From Bugula neritina (lineage: Eukaryota; Bryozoa; Gymnolaemata; Cheilostomatida; Bugulidae): a stretch of 64,000 nucleotides of DNA. The position numbers were made by a program, and so were the translations under genes. This document shows positions 43,401 through 56,613 of this stretch, piece after piece; the first letter of the stretch is position 1; every line of letters starts with the position of its first letter. The notes beneath the pieces are model-generated. The model did not search any database. It was not told the DNA's origin and saw nothing but the letters and a program-made list of their open reading frames with translations. The stretch covers positions 27,447,628 through 27,511,627 of the forward strand of contig OZ037767.1 of the NCBI GenBank assembly GCA_964035545.1, given 5' to 3'.

Positions 43401-46400
43401 CTCTACAGAGTAGCAACACTGGTTGCTATTAGCAACTCACCTTGTGTGGATTCACTCTGTACACTGGAACTACCAACGCTGCTCCTACGACGTTGGTAGC
43501 TAGAATTACTATAACCTCTTTCTCTTCTAGTGAAGGCTTTGTCCAGCCCCTCCTCATCATTTACATCATAGGAGCCAAAGGCTTGGGTGTTGAATGTGGC
43601 CTCATTCAGTATGTCCATCGTACACTCACTCACTGCGTCATCATCTGCTCTTTTAGGTGGCGAGTATCGTGGCAGGGGAGCTGGTAGATAGAGTGAACAT
43701 TGGTTAGGTAACAAGATTATAGTCTGTAAGAAATCTATCTTAGCTGTTAGATTTGATGTAACCTCAGAAGCTGCGCTTCTTCAATTTACATTAAACCAGT
43801 CATATCATCTGTGAGTTTTACAAAAGAAAAAATTCTTCAAAAAAAATGATCAAAATTATAATATGTCATGTCTGCTTGTTTCTTTCAGTTTAAGATGGGC
43901 TTCAAAGGACTAAAATGTGTTATCTAATATACCATCTAGTTTAGACACAAAGGAAGCAGCTAAGGTCTAGTGCTTAGAAAGCTGGCTGTATGTAAACCCA
44001 CACCATGTCATGGGTTCGATCACCAGTAAAGGCCATAGGTGATGTTAGGAAGAGCATCCAGTCATAATTGCTCCTGTGCCTCATTTAAATAAGTCCTTAG
44101 CCCGGTTAAGAGGCCCTTTATTCAGGGGTTTTCACAGGGATAGTGACTATAAACTTGTGCAAGCTTTTTAGTTTATACACAAAATAAATACTACCCATCT
44201 TTTCTAGATCACTAGTCTCCAACATCTCATAATGCTGCACAAACCAAAGACCTTCTGATTATTAAACCTCCCATAATTTAACTATAATGTGACAAAGTGG
44301 CTCAGATAAGCACATATGTTCCAACTTTTACTGACATACCCTTGCATGCCAATTCCTACTCTAGTCTTGTCTATTTCGCAATTCAATCACCAGTATTAGG
44401 TATTTGTATAATATTTTGATTTTTGTGGGAACAAAAGATTCAAGAATGCTTGCCAACTATGCTGAACATTGCATCATTACTAACCTTGAAAAAAATTTTC
44501 TCTGACTGACTCAGACTATATAATATGAACATATCAATAATTAATACCTAATGTTTCATGAAGCAAAATATTGAGAAATCTATAGAAGTTTCATTGCTTT
44601 TCAAGCAAATGAAATGATCAGTTTAAACACGCAGGAGCAGAGCAAGCAAAACTTACCTCAACACTGAGTAAACATAATTTTTAGTGCAAAAGTTGTTTGA
44701 AAAACTAGAAATTACTATCCAACAAAGTTAGGGGCTCTGATATAGCACATAGCTTCAATTAGGTTGGAACTTTCATCTAATATATTCACACACCGGTAAT
44801 AATAAAATATGTGGATTGGGGGTAGTGGATAGGTTAGGGGAGATGTGGAAGGGGAAGTAGTGGGTAAAGGTAGGAGTTAGTAAAGTAGTTAGTACTAGAT
44901 TCTCTTCCTTATTTACTAAGATACCTCACACACAGTGGGATCAAGTTACACTCTGAACTATGTACCATCTATTAAAAAGAATGACTTTATGCTTTAGGTT
45001 CAAAATATTTCAAATATATGTTCTATTTGTCTGTGTTCAGCACACTGTGTTGGATCATTTACACATTAGCTCAAAGTGAACTGTCACTGTTTCAGTTCTA
45101 CTTTCTACTAACAGATGCTGGTCAATATGACAATATTGTAGTAGGATAGTGTAAAGCTTTACATTTTCTTCACAGAAGTTTTACACCCACCAGTCTTTCC
45201 CCCACAATCTTTAAACAAACATTAAATAAAAAGAGAGTGTAAAGTAATAGATTAAAATCCTAACACATACCTATAGTTGACCTAGAAAGAGGTTTGTACG
45301 CATCAAAACCGGCCATCAACACAGTTGTAGATTCGCTCACATCTGATTTGCCAGAAGGACTGGGTGGTCTGTCATCTGAGCTGTGATTGGACAACTGATA
45401 CGACGGCCTCAGACTTTCCTTCTTCAGATTAGGAGAGCTATGATACGGTGTCGTCAGGGAAGAAAATTCTCTAGGGCTATATGTTGATTTCAGAGGAGAA
45501 CGGTCTGTGAAATAATACAATAAAATTATCCTAAAACTGACTAAACTTGAGAGAATATACGTTGCTGCTGTTGCTTATCACCAGCAGTCCTTGTCAAATA
45601 GTGCGAAGACTTCAGCTAACCTGCTCAAGTAAAACAATGGGTTAACAGGGTGTAAACAATGTATTGAAAGGTTATGTTAATAATAACATTGAAAATTGAT
45701 ATGTTAAAACAAGTAATACAACTGAGCTGGCAGCCATTAGTTGCTACAGTCTAGACAATAGCTTATTGATTACATCAAACCTACATACTGCAAATCATTT
45801 GGCTACCCAATAGTAAAATATTATGTATGTTAAACAATAATCCGGAGTTGTCTTCTTGTTTTTGTATGGACAAATTCTTACAGTCTGCCAAGCGCTGCGT
45901 TTCCATGGCTGCAAATGGATGCTTGTAAGGACTAATTTGTGGTTGCAGTTTGCATGAACTTATGGTTGTGATTTCAGTCAATGTAACACCAAATGAAAAA
46001 TCCATTCCCATAATGTGAATGGATTGAGACCCAATCAAGTAAAGGACAGACAGATTGTTATACAAATTTTCCACTGTAAAACAGCAGATTAAAAAAATAA
46101 CCCAACCCTATAGAATATGACAAACACCTCAAATAACAAGAAAACCAAATTTACAGAACTTTTAAAACATGATAAGCAAGTTACAGTTTACGGTTTCCAG
46201 ACACTTAAATTAGATATTTAAAATGATTAATCAAGTTATTTGAGAAAAATGAAAAAATAAAATTATAAATCAAGTTGTACTAATAACACATCTGTTTTGT
46301 TTAATTCAATTTATACTTTATCATAGGCTTATGACAGAATCGCACTGAGTAACTATTGCTATGTTTTCTCGTAGCTTTTTATAATCAAACTACTAACTGA

Positions 46401-49400
46401 ATTCTAAATTTTCAAAAGTCAAAATTTTGCCCTGATACTAGAATATTACAGTTCACTTAACATAGCCTGAAATATAGAAACACACCTGTAACTAGGCTAT
46501 AATACTTGAATACAATATATTAAAATGCCAGCTTTTAAAACATTTTGTCAATAACTTCTTCATACCAAAGTTTAAAAAAGCATTTCGTTTAAGCTACAAG
46601 TTTTGTTTAAAGCTCAAACTAAGTATTCTTTAAAACATTCAAAACTTATATAATTTAGGAGTTATCTTGCCAACATTAACTTCTACTAACCATACGGCAA
46701 TGCGGTCCTACTGGTTGTGCTATTCAACATATAGCCTTTCTTATCCACAGAGGATTTAGAACTGACACTAAGAAGAGGCGCTCTGGTAGAGAACTCTTTT
46801 ATTTTCTGTTTCAGTGTGTTTATTTCTTCCCATGCAGCTTCCTTTACACCCCTGCTGTCCCCCTCAATGGGAGTATTGTTTACGCTGGATCCACTGCCTT
46901 TCCATCTGCAACAGAAACACTACAACTATAAACATGATTTGTACTTCTGACTCAAGTTGTATCACAGAATATGGAGACAACTCCAAAATATAATGCATAA
47001 TTAAATGTCTATCATTAAGTGGTCAATATAAAGATTTGCAGAAACACATTATTTTTCCAATAAAAACAAGACTTTTTATTGACTTCTATAAAAGAAGATT
47101 GACAGTGCGACTTCCCTTTAGACCTGGTATCTTACACTTACCATTCCTGAATAACCTCCGTGGGTATTGCTCGCACCCGTCTGTATTGTTCTACTCTGAG
47201 GCTATCTAGCATACTTGCATTAAGACAAAGAGAATGTAAACACCACTTCCTGTATGAGTCACACACTAACCTGCTACTGGCTTTGATATCTCTAATATTC
47301 TGTCTCAAAGTCACATTTTCCTCTTGCAGTATGTTAGTTTTCTCCTGCATAGCCTTCAAATCCACACGCAGCTGAGCCAATTCACTCTTGAGGTGACGCA
47401 CTTCATCATCCCCTTCCTGCTGCATTTTCAGCTCCGAGATCTACACCACAGAAGTAGCATAAATATAGAATAACTACACTAATATAAAAAATAATGAAAC
47501 TACTAGATAAGCGACAGTTATATGTTTTAAAGACTTACTTTATAACAACTTTAGTTTTACAAACACACTTCACCAAAATGGTACTTAATTGCATTGCTAT
47601 TCTAAATAAATAAGATCTTATACCAGTTGTGTATAAATGTATGTATCATATATAATATTAGACAGTAGAAGTTGTCCCCACCTGCTGCTCAAGGGCTTTC
47701 CTTTCTGCGTCAGCGTCGTGATGTAACTGTGACGTCAGCTCCTTTATATGAGCGGTCAGCATCTGGTTTTCCTGATCTAGACGAAGGACTTCAGCGCTCG
47801 ACGTATCATTGGCTACTTGAAGGTCTTGTACTTGGCTCTCAAGGTCACCTAGAGGTCATCACAAACTCTTATACTTGACATTGTTATGGGCAGAGATGTA
47901 ACACATTACGTACATTAATTATTTGGTAATTGTTTTATATGAAATCGCAGGCGAAAATGACCACCAATATGGAATCTAAGTTGGTTGGTTTCTTTTAAGC
48001 AGAGACAACTTAAATGTGCCGATAAAAGCTACATCTAAGCTCATAGTATAATAACAATTTAAATAACAATATTATATTATATATTTATATACCAAGACAC
48101 ATTAAACTGACAGGTGAATATTGACTCGATGAATGACTAAAAACTGGTTTATGCTGAGAACAAAATGTATATATTAGATAATCTTGTGAGTCAAGAACTC
48201 AGTAAGCTACATTAAATGTACAACTTACACATCTACTTACTAAACATGCTGAGAGTAATGTCGCTGAATACACCTGGAATTGCCAAAAGAGAGTAATTCT
48301 GCAGACACTTTCACTAACCTTCCCTTAGTCTTACTAGATAACATGTCGGCTAAGGCTAGCTAATTTACTGGAACACAGGCTGAGAAATAAGCAGCATCAA
48401 ATTTACTCACTAATTTTACTATCCAACGCTCCGTCTGTTTGACTGCCAGAGCCAGGTTTCTGATTGGCTGGATTGTCACCAACTTCGCTGCCAAACTCAG
48501 ACTTGCTGTTCATGAGCTCTTCCACTTGCTGCCTCAACTTCCACAGCTCGGTGGCCATGTTCTCTTTTTCTCTCAGTAGAGTATCACATCGTCGTTCCGC
48601 CTACAAGTAGACAGACAGACAGACTTTACGGCAACATTACTTTGTAGTATTTGAACTCACTATTATCAATTGTATAAAACACATGTATATTACATGTACG
48701 TAATACAGGTATATAATATACAGGTGTACAGGTATAGAGTATACAGGTATATAGTATACAGGTATACAGCACAGGTATATAGTATATAGGTATACAGGTA
48801 TATAGTATACAGGTATATAATACAGGTATACAGCACACACACACACCTCAGCCAGTTTCCCATGGACATGTGATGTGGACTCAGAAGAAGCTTGCTGTCC
48901 ATCAGAACCAGCTTTCAGCCTCTGATTTTCCACTTTGAGAGCCTCAACCTGACGTTTCAGAGCAGAGTTATCTGCTTTACTCTCAACTAGGAGTTGTCTC
49001 ATTGTCACGGCCTTGTCTGGGGAATCCTGGTCAGAATCCTGCAAGCAGACAGGAGAAAATTACTCCCACAGTTACCATGTAGTTGTATATATATTAGACT
49101 GCGTAGTAGTCAGTTTGAATGAATACATAACTTCACAATACAGCTTCAGTAGCTTAGCATATTGAATGAATGAGATGATTGAAGACAGCAGTTGCTAGTT
49201 GAAGCTTCACTACAGAGTGGAACACAATGCAGTGGTTGAAGGTTTAGGATATGAACAGATAACAAGATGAAAAGGTGAGATAAGGACCTAGTAGGTCCTG
49301 GAAAAGTACTCATTGAAATAAGACTTTACAATTTAGTTTAACAGTAGTAAGCATACATTTTTATAAAAAAATAACATGAGCTCCCATTCTATGTTGGATA

Positions 49401-52400
49401 CATAGCCAGTAATGTAATTTCTAGTGCTTAAAATATCAAATTCAAAACTTTAGTTTATTTAGAAATGTTCAAACTTGAGTAGCTGACAATCTTACGAACC
49501 ACTACAAACTAGCTGATGGTAAGAGAAACATCAGCACGCTGTCCATTTGATAACACAGATAATCTCAATCTTATAAAATATACAAATAGTTGATAAAAAC
49601 ACCACTCATAAGTTTACATACGTGAAATTCATCTTTACCACCATTTGCCAATGTAGAGGCACGCAGTGCCATGTTGATAGACTTTAAGTAACTAATCCAG
49701 TTTAAAAGAAAGTTTCAAAATTATTAGAGGATTGGCTTAATCTATACACTCATTGCTGCGCGATGGAACAGTCAGACTGCCACAGTGAAAATTAGTGTGT
49801 GGATTAAATAGCTCAGTCTAATTTGATTAAGTTTGAAGTATTTCTACAAACAAACTTTATCACAGTTGGTGCATTTGTATGAACGCTTACAAGAGCAGAA
49901 ACAAATACAACTGTTATTCAAACCTTTTCTATTATTACTAACAATGAATGGTCTGACAGCAATATCAACACCAGGTGAAGTGTTTTGCAGTCAGCAAACA
50001 AAGTCAGCATAAAATTTTTACTTTCTTACAATATGGAATACTATGGAGCCAGGGGAGAAAAATCTCCAAAGGTTTTGATTTACTATCTTTCTCAGACAGA
50101 GAAGTAAATTTGTAAAACTCTCAACTTGTTCAACCAAAATAAAAAGATTATGGCACGAAACTGAATGTTTCAAAATAAAATTGAAAGTAAAAAAGTGGTT
50201 AATAAATGAATTCATTCTAGTCAATTTTTAGTCTAATTTGCTACAAATATTGTGGCAGAAACTTGGGCTATGCCACCCCCTCCCCCCCCCTAGCGATTGA
50301 AACTGAAAGTGGGTTAAGTTTTCTCACCCATGAGCATTCTCTATTGCAAAAGAATACTCTAAGTTGCACCTTAGACCAGTTTCTACTTGCTATACGGGCA
50401 CACCCACCTCTGCCCCCACCACAAGTTAAAACACCAACTAAACTAACAAACACCATTGAACTTACCATATTGTTGATAGAATATTACAGTGAAACACTAG
50501 TAGTCAACTACGTGCATCTAGTGACAAGAGTGAGTTAGTGTAGAGAGAGTAAAAGGTTTAGGGTGATATTTCAAGTGTAAATAATCAATAGTCATGTGTT
50601 TACCTGAGTAGCCTATCTAATATTCGTTGGGATGAATAAATTCTATATATTATTATAATTACAAACACAATCTGCCGTTAATATAACTTGGAAACCATTA
50701 TCTTAATGGCTGACATTAAATTGCTGAGAAAATTTCCCGTCAAAGAGTTGAGAGATGAAACTAATTTTATTTCATATTAGACAGCCATGGTCATTACATT
50801 ACAAAGTATTACAGACTATCACAATGCTAACTCATCACCTAAGCAATCGAATAGCAGAATAGCAGCAGCAGTTGTATATGTATTAAAAATAATAATTTAA
50901 ACTAGTAACAGCAGAGTGATTGATCATTTGCTAATTTTAACTAATAATTTAATCAGACAGCATTGTAAAACTTTGTGCCTAAACTGGTTGAATAAATTGA
51001 CCAATCAAATGCTTTTTGTTGTAAAGAAGTTGTCTAAACAAACTTTTCCATCGCAGCAATGAAATAGGACAAGATTTTTACAACCTGTGGGTCTGCTGTG
51101 TTTTTGAAAATCACCTGTCAAATATTGCTGCTTCATTAATGCTGTGACGTAATTCGATGACCTAATGCTGTGACATAATGATGTGACACAATGCTAAGAC
51201 CTAATGCTGTGACATAATGCTGTGACCTAATGCTGTGACATAATGCTGTGACATAATGCTGTGACCTAATGCTGTGACATTGTGACATATTTCAATAAGG
51301 TGACACCTAAACATCCATGAATTCTAGTTGGTATAAAGTTTAACAGGGGTTTGTTTTCTTTAAACCAATGTTAGAACATAAGTATTTTAAAAACAAGTTC
51401 CAGTAAAAAGCACAGGCAGTTATAAGCATCTTGTACTCAATTCAAGTGCTGCTGGTTTTAAAACAACTGGTTGCACTAAAACTTGAACAAAATAATATTA
51501 CAAGAGTAGACAACAACCACAATCTAAAAACATGTGTGACAATATCTCTTTCAAGTCTATATAAAAAGACAGCAAGCCCCTTGAGAGTTAAGGACAAAAG
51601 GCGTGTGACATGAATTGTTTTAGCAGAGTGGCTAAGTGATGTGTTCATCAACACAATAAATTATTAATTGTTATAATATTCCCTGGAGAGGCCTTGTTAT
51701 AATATTCAGTTGTAAAGTGACATCTTGTTTAGAACAAGAAGAACAACTAACAACATCTGACAAAGAAACACAGTAGAGGATGTTTTAATGCACACTTTAT
51801 CTGCACCTTTCCGTAGCTAGAAAGTTAAGAGAATCAACATTAATTTGTAATTTATGCATAATATAAATAATTCAAACATCATAAGTTGGAGTTACCCTCT
51901 CACCAAACTTTCAAAATGCAGTAACACAGAATTTAGATTTGGAAGATGCTATGAATGTACTACGAAATGCTTTGCAGAAGGTAATGTAATAATTCAGTTT
52001 AAAAAATATAATTATAATGTATCACATTTAGGAGAGACTGTGATCAATTAATTATACTGTATAAACTGTAATTGTGTTACAAACCTTTAAGCCGGTACCA
52101 GCTTGTACTTTTAGAGGTCGAGAAGGTTCGTGAGTTTGAGACTTTGTAGCAGAAGAGGTCATTGGTACTGTTCTATTAGTAGTTAGCGGAGTTTTAACTT
52201 GGGGTTTAGTAGGAGACTCGGGTTGAGGAATTCTAACAAAGGAATCATAACAATTAGTTACAATAAACCACCAAAATGGTTATAGGTTAACACAGTTGGA
52301 GTTCGGAAATGTGAATAAAACAGAAGTTACCTCTATATTGCTAAATTGAAATAAAAATCATAACAATATTTTATATTTTTTATTATTAAAATTAAATTAA

Positions 52401-55400
52401 ATATTTAAAATTAATTACAACGACCTTCACAAACTAGCAACAGAGTAAAATAACAACAGCAAAATAAAAAGGGTGAAAAATTTAATAATTTTCCAGAGTG
52501 TTCCAAAATGAATTTCCAGGGTCAGCGAAACAGCGGTTACCTGGAAGGTTGGCCATTCCTCACATCTGAGTCACTCCTGACAGAGCTCTGCCTGGATCTA
52601 TTGGGTTCAGGAGCCGCATTCACCACAGTTGGGGGAGTGTCTTCGGCCCCCTCAACCGAACCTGATTTTGACCCATCAGTACTTGACCTCCTTATAGAGT
52701 CTGACATGGTCCTACAGTATAAACCAAAAACCCAATTAACTTGAAGCATCACAACTCAACCACCACAAATCTTCCTAAGAGCAAACTAAGCACAATGTCT
52801 GACTACAACCTGGCCAAAGCTAGCATTTAGAATCTGATTAAACAGAGGAATGTTTACTTTAAGTAACTCAAAGGGGTTTCACTCAATGCTGGCTGACAGC
52901 TCTTACCTTTTCAGGTAGTCTGTTTCGTCGGCAGCATCCCGTACACACTCCGCGCTGGCATGTCTCTGAAGAACGCCGTGTTTGGAGTCCAGTTTCTCGA
53001 GAGTGTTCTGTACGGCTCTCATCCCATGCTGCCTCTCCTCCGACAGCGGCTTGTCAAACACACCTTCTTCATCATTGCTGAGTGTAACATACCGTAGCAG
53101 TGTTTACAACATACCAAGCAGGAGTGACTGACTCACACATGTATTGGGAGCTACGAGTAGCATACAGAAAAACTCAGGAGTTATTGTCTCCTGTATGCAT
53201 AACATGTAAAAGAAAGTTGTGTCTATGCCATTGTCGCAATGATATAATGTACTTATGTGAAACACACTCACCTGCTTAGTTAGACCACTGTGGTTCAGAT
53301 AAATACACTTGAGATACTAACCCATTAGGAGTTGTGTCCTTTTCCTCCTCATCTTCACCATTAAAGCTAAGCTGCTTTTTCACCAACTCTTCATACTGCG
53401 TCAGCGATGACTGTAGTCCAGATTTAGATGCCGACATCATACTGATAGAGAGGTCATTCAATAGTGTGTCTACGTTACTCAAAGCGTTGACAGAATTAGG
53501 GTTCAACGTTTCTACAGTTACAAGCAATATTTATTAATACTGGAACAGACAAAAGTAATTTTGCCGGCAGATAAAACAGCACTACAGTACCATGATTATC
53601 TATATAACTCAAGGTTTTACACATAAAAAGATACCCAATAGATAGAACAAAGTCAGCTAAAATACTGGTCCTACCAGGATATATAGACCCTAGCAAATGG
53701 CCGATGCATATAAACTAGCGTATGTATGCTGTGACATTAATGATTAATAAGCAAAGCCAATATAGATTGTTGGTCTCAAAACACATGCAAACATTTACTC
53801 TGAAGTTAATTGTATAAGCATAGTTTTAAACAACTCTTAAGTTGAAAAGTGCTTTCCATAACAGAAACAATGTTTGGACTCTAGTGGTTAATTTGATGAG
53901 CAGAACAACCTGGCACTAATGCCTCAACAGCTACTCTATAGCATAAAACTCAACAATACTGCAAACACCTTACTACAAATAATTGGCAGCTTGCCTATCA
54001 ATAACACAATAGTACTGCAGTCAATGTATTGAATGTAAATACTACTAAGTCAAACTCCAAGTGAATAGAACAATCGATCCATAAGCTAAGTATTTCAGTT
54101 AGTTGTGACATTAACTTGAATAAAATTGATGGTTATTGTATTTGTGTAATGGGTTACATTAGTAGCAACACTACCCTACCAAATTTAAATCCTTGTAGAT
54201 TATATTAACTAATGTTGATGTAGCCTATTTTACTTTCCTGTCTTTTCAAATGCACACTGGAAGAAATAATAATGCTTTGAACATGCCAGATTTATGCAAA
54301 GTCTACCACTAACTTAACCTGTTGGCATGAGCCACACAGTATAATAAAAAATAATATTTAACCTTGAAAACCTCATTTTCAATTTCATCCTCAATGAAAA
54401 TGCCTTTAGTCACTACAATGAAAGTAAAATTAAAAGCTTAAATTACTAGAAACTTTTCAGTGTCCACTGCTAAATTTTATGGCAACATAAATTAATCATT
54501 AAATAAAGAATTGCTTACTTGTTTTAATGCTTTTGGAAGTATTTGAGTTTGACTAAGCGATAGTTTACCATTTCAAGTAAAAGCAATTCCTTGAATGTTG
54601 TTAGTAGGGTGATTAAATTACAAACAATATTTTCAAAGTTTGCATGCTTTTACACTACTTTGAGTTTCTGACCAATTACAGTGATCAACAGAATTCTATA
54701 AACAGCAAAAATAGTAGCAACTAAATTTTTTAAATAATATAATATCAATATAATATTCTAATATTGCTATAATAACGATACAGATTAAATATAAATACAA
54801 CTAACACAAATGCATATAATACAAATAGCTTCAACTTTGTATCATTCACACATTTAAGTGAAGGGAGCTTAAATTACTACTTTTGGGGATAACCTATAAG
54901 CGAAATATTGTCACAACTCAATGTAACACTCAAAAACTATTGGATTCCAGTTAATTGAGCTAATGGAAATAATGTAGACGCATCTACTTTATTGAAAAAG
55001 TATAATATACATTTTATTACATATTTTTGAGTTATTCAAGATTATTTTTGAAATGTGGCAATTTAAACTTTACAAAGCAGTATTCACAAAACATAAAAAT
55101 GCCCAAATGCAAAGAGATCATATTGGAAAATTATAATAAAGCTATTGAATTTAAATATGACAGAAAAATATTGCATTCTGTTTTTTATTAAATTATTAAG
55201 ACACTTTCTACCTTTATCTTACAGTGAATATAGTTTTGAAATGATTTCTTTACTAAAAATTGGTAATGAAAACCCCTGCACCAATCTAGGAATCAATTCA
55301 GTGGCGTTTGAGTAAGCTGCTAGTCAAGTTTAAACCGATGAAACTGCTAAATTTATGTTTTTAGAAAAAACTAGAACTAGTTTTTTATAAAATAATGTTT

Positions 55401-56613
55401 TGCAAAATAAGTTTAATACCCAAACTAAGTTTTTAATCTCTTTGGATATTGAAATGGACCAAGTATATAAAGAGACTTTCTTCGCTAAAGCAACTAGAAC
55501 AATGTGTTAGTTTAAAGTTCTTTGCTAATATAAATGCTCCAAGACTACTATGTGATAATTTTTTGGCATTGACAAGTTGAAATGCCAAAAACCTATTGAC
55601 ATGTTAAATAGCCTAACAAACTAAAACAAAATATTCATACATGTGTACATGAACATAACCAGTAATATAACAAACATACACTAAATATTAAAAAAAAAAT
55701 CAGAAACACCTTCCAAATAATCACCATATTAAAAAATTAGAGAACATTCGATGATCACCAACCAAATTGGAAACAATTGGATGTGTTTCAATTTAACATT
55801 GACTGTGAAAATTTTTAATTTGATGTTCCTTTTTGAGCTTCTATTTTTAGTTGTGATTTAAGGTAAATATTAACGTTATCTTTTAATATGATTTTGATAA
55901 TAAACTATAATTTTATGCTGTCATATTTGTATTTACTTTTAGTTTTACTGATTCACATTTGTCTTTGCAGGTAAACCAAATGACATTATTATAGCCATGG
56001 GGCTAGGCATAGTAATAGTCAATAACAATAACATGAACCTCATTGGGATTGTATATTATAATTATATTTAAATTTAAATAATAGATATTGTTCTAATTAC
56101 ATTATTATTACATCAAGATATATTAATATTTATAACCATAAGCCAGCCAAAAGCAAAATGATGTAAATAATAATAGTAATTGGGTAGCACTAATCTTATA
56201 AGCATAAGTATGGGCTATGGCTTTTTAATTTAGTATTAGTAAAACTATAAGTATTACTATTAGTTATTAATATTTTGATTTTACTTTTTAGTACTAGTAG
56301 TATAAGTATGTTCTAGTAGCATCAGTACTACAAATACTAATAGTACTTTGATTTTCACTTTGCCTACTTGCATTATCATTATGATTAACGTTAAACTATT
56401 TAATTTTAAATAATTTTCGTATTCACATTGACTATAACTATTACTCTCAGTATTAGTATTACTATTAGTAACAGTATTACTAAGAGTATGAAGTAAATTA
56501 TTAGTATTTACTATTTTAGTATTTAAACTAGGAGTAGGTATTTGACTAGCTCAGACCTTACCTAAAACCCATTGCTCAGTTTGAATGACTCTGCTTGCAC
56601 GATAATGATCCAT
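40452..56613 (-). CDS. Coiled-coil protein with C-terminal CAP-Gly domain
   Basis: CAP-Gly domains bind the C-terminal EEY/F of tubulin or EB proteins, so a microtubule-associated role is likely (inference). Sixteen exons, 5' to 3': 56562-56613, 53322-53511, 52907-53077, 52541-52711, 52085-52232, 49622-49681, 48847-49038, 48411-48600, 47682-47848, 47271-47440, 46691-46905, 45271-45504, 43441-43680, 41753-42037, 41310-41355 and 40452-40512. All phases fit and give 863 aa. Layout: LD-like VDTLLNDL at 31-38; Ser/Pro-rich linker to about 245; broken coiled coil about 270-505; Ser-rich region to about 770; CAP-Gly about 786-858 with GLVKFVG, FIGLEL, GKHDG at 830-834 (GKNDG in most members) and YDGVRYF. 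The protein ends in VIMVWGS. An in-frame TAG precedes the start ATG. I match it to no named CLIP, dynactin, KIF13 or CEP350 protein. Confidence 0.86.
41500..41600. repeat. Palindrome-rich tandem repeat in intron 14 of the CAP-Gly gene
   Basis: Repeated catacagtatgcatacagtatg and tagcatagtaag segments occur about three times. One copy (41549-41570) is a perfect 22-base palindrome around atgcat. Confidence 0.8.
43951..44172 (+). mobile_element. tRNA-derived SINE, copy C
   Basis: A-box-like ggtctagtgcttagaaagc and B-box-like gggttcgatcacc are followed by the shared gatgttaggaagagcatcca, gtcataattgctcctgtgcc, caggggttttcacaggg and tail gactataaacttgtg. It is inserted in intron 12 of the CAP-Gly gene, antisense to the gene. 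Confidence 0.87.
47147..47200 (-). other. Candidate non-productive cassette exon of the CAP-Gly gene
   Basis: A 54-base open segment between a cag acceptor and a strong gtaagt donor lies between exons 10 and 11. It starts in the right phase, but joining to exon 11 creates TGA, so inclusion would truncate the protein. It may be a poison exon or merely a decoy. Confidence 0.3.
48670..48846. repeat. Minisatellite at the donor of CAP-Gly intron 7
   Basis: Variable-length units of caggtatatagtata type, plus a short (ac)n run, begin at the exon 7 donor itself. The intron starts gtgtgtgtgtgtgctgtata on the minus strand. Confidence 0.88.
49622..49681 (-). promoter_or_regulatory. Possible alternative first exon of the CAP-Gly gene
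   Basis: Exon 6 has a weak upstream acceptor (ttacttaaag) and an in-frame ATG at 49672 that begins MALRAST. A shorter isoform starting here would keep the coiled coils and the CAP-Gly domain and lose the LD-like N-terminus. The sequence does not decide between the two readings. Confidence 0.35.
51137..51279. repeat. 13-bp minisatellite in CAP-Gly intron 5
   Basis: Eleven consecutive 13-base units (taatgctgtgac followed by a, c or g), with the first five more diverged. Confidence 0.93.
56155..56530. repeat. Triplet-rich low-complexity tract
   Basis: Degenerate tattagtattactattag sequence runs up to about 30 bases before the first coding exon on the minus strand, within intron 1 of the CAP-Gly gene. 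Confidence 0.6.

Noticed and set aside
48637..49044. Continuation of CAP-Gly exon 7 into a YIPVYYIPV-like repeat protein
   Set aside because: The extension is translation of the intronic minisatellite; a gtgtgt donor at 48846 joins in phase to exon 8, which continues the coiled coil.
50263..50538. 91-codon plus-strand frame containing a C-rich run
   Set aside because: No recognisable domain, no splice context; lies within intron 5 of the CAP-Gly gene.
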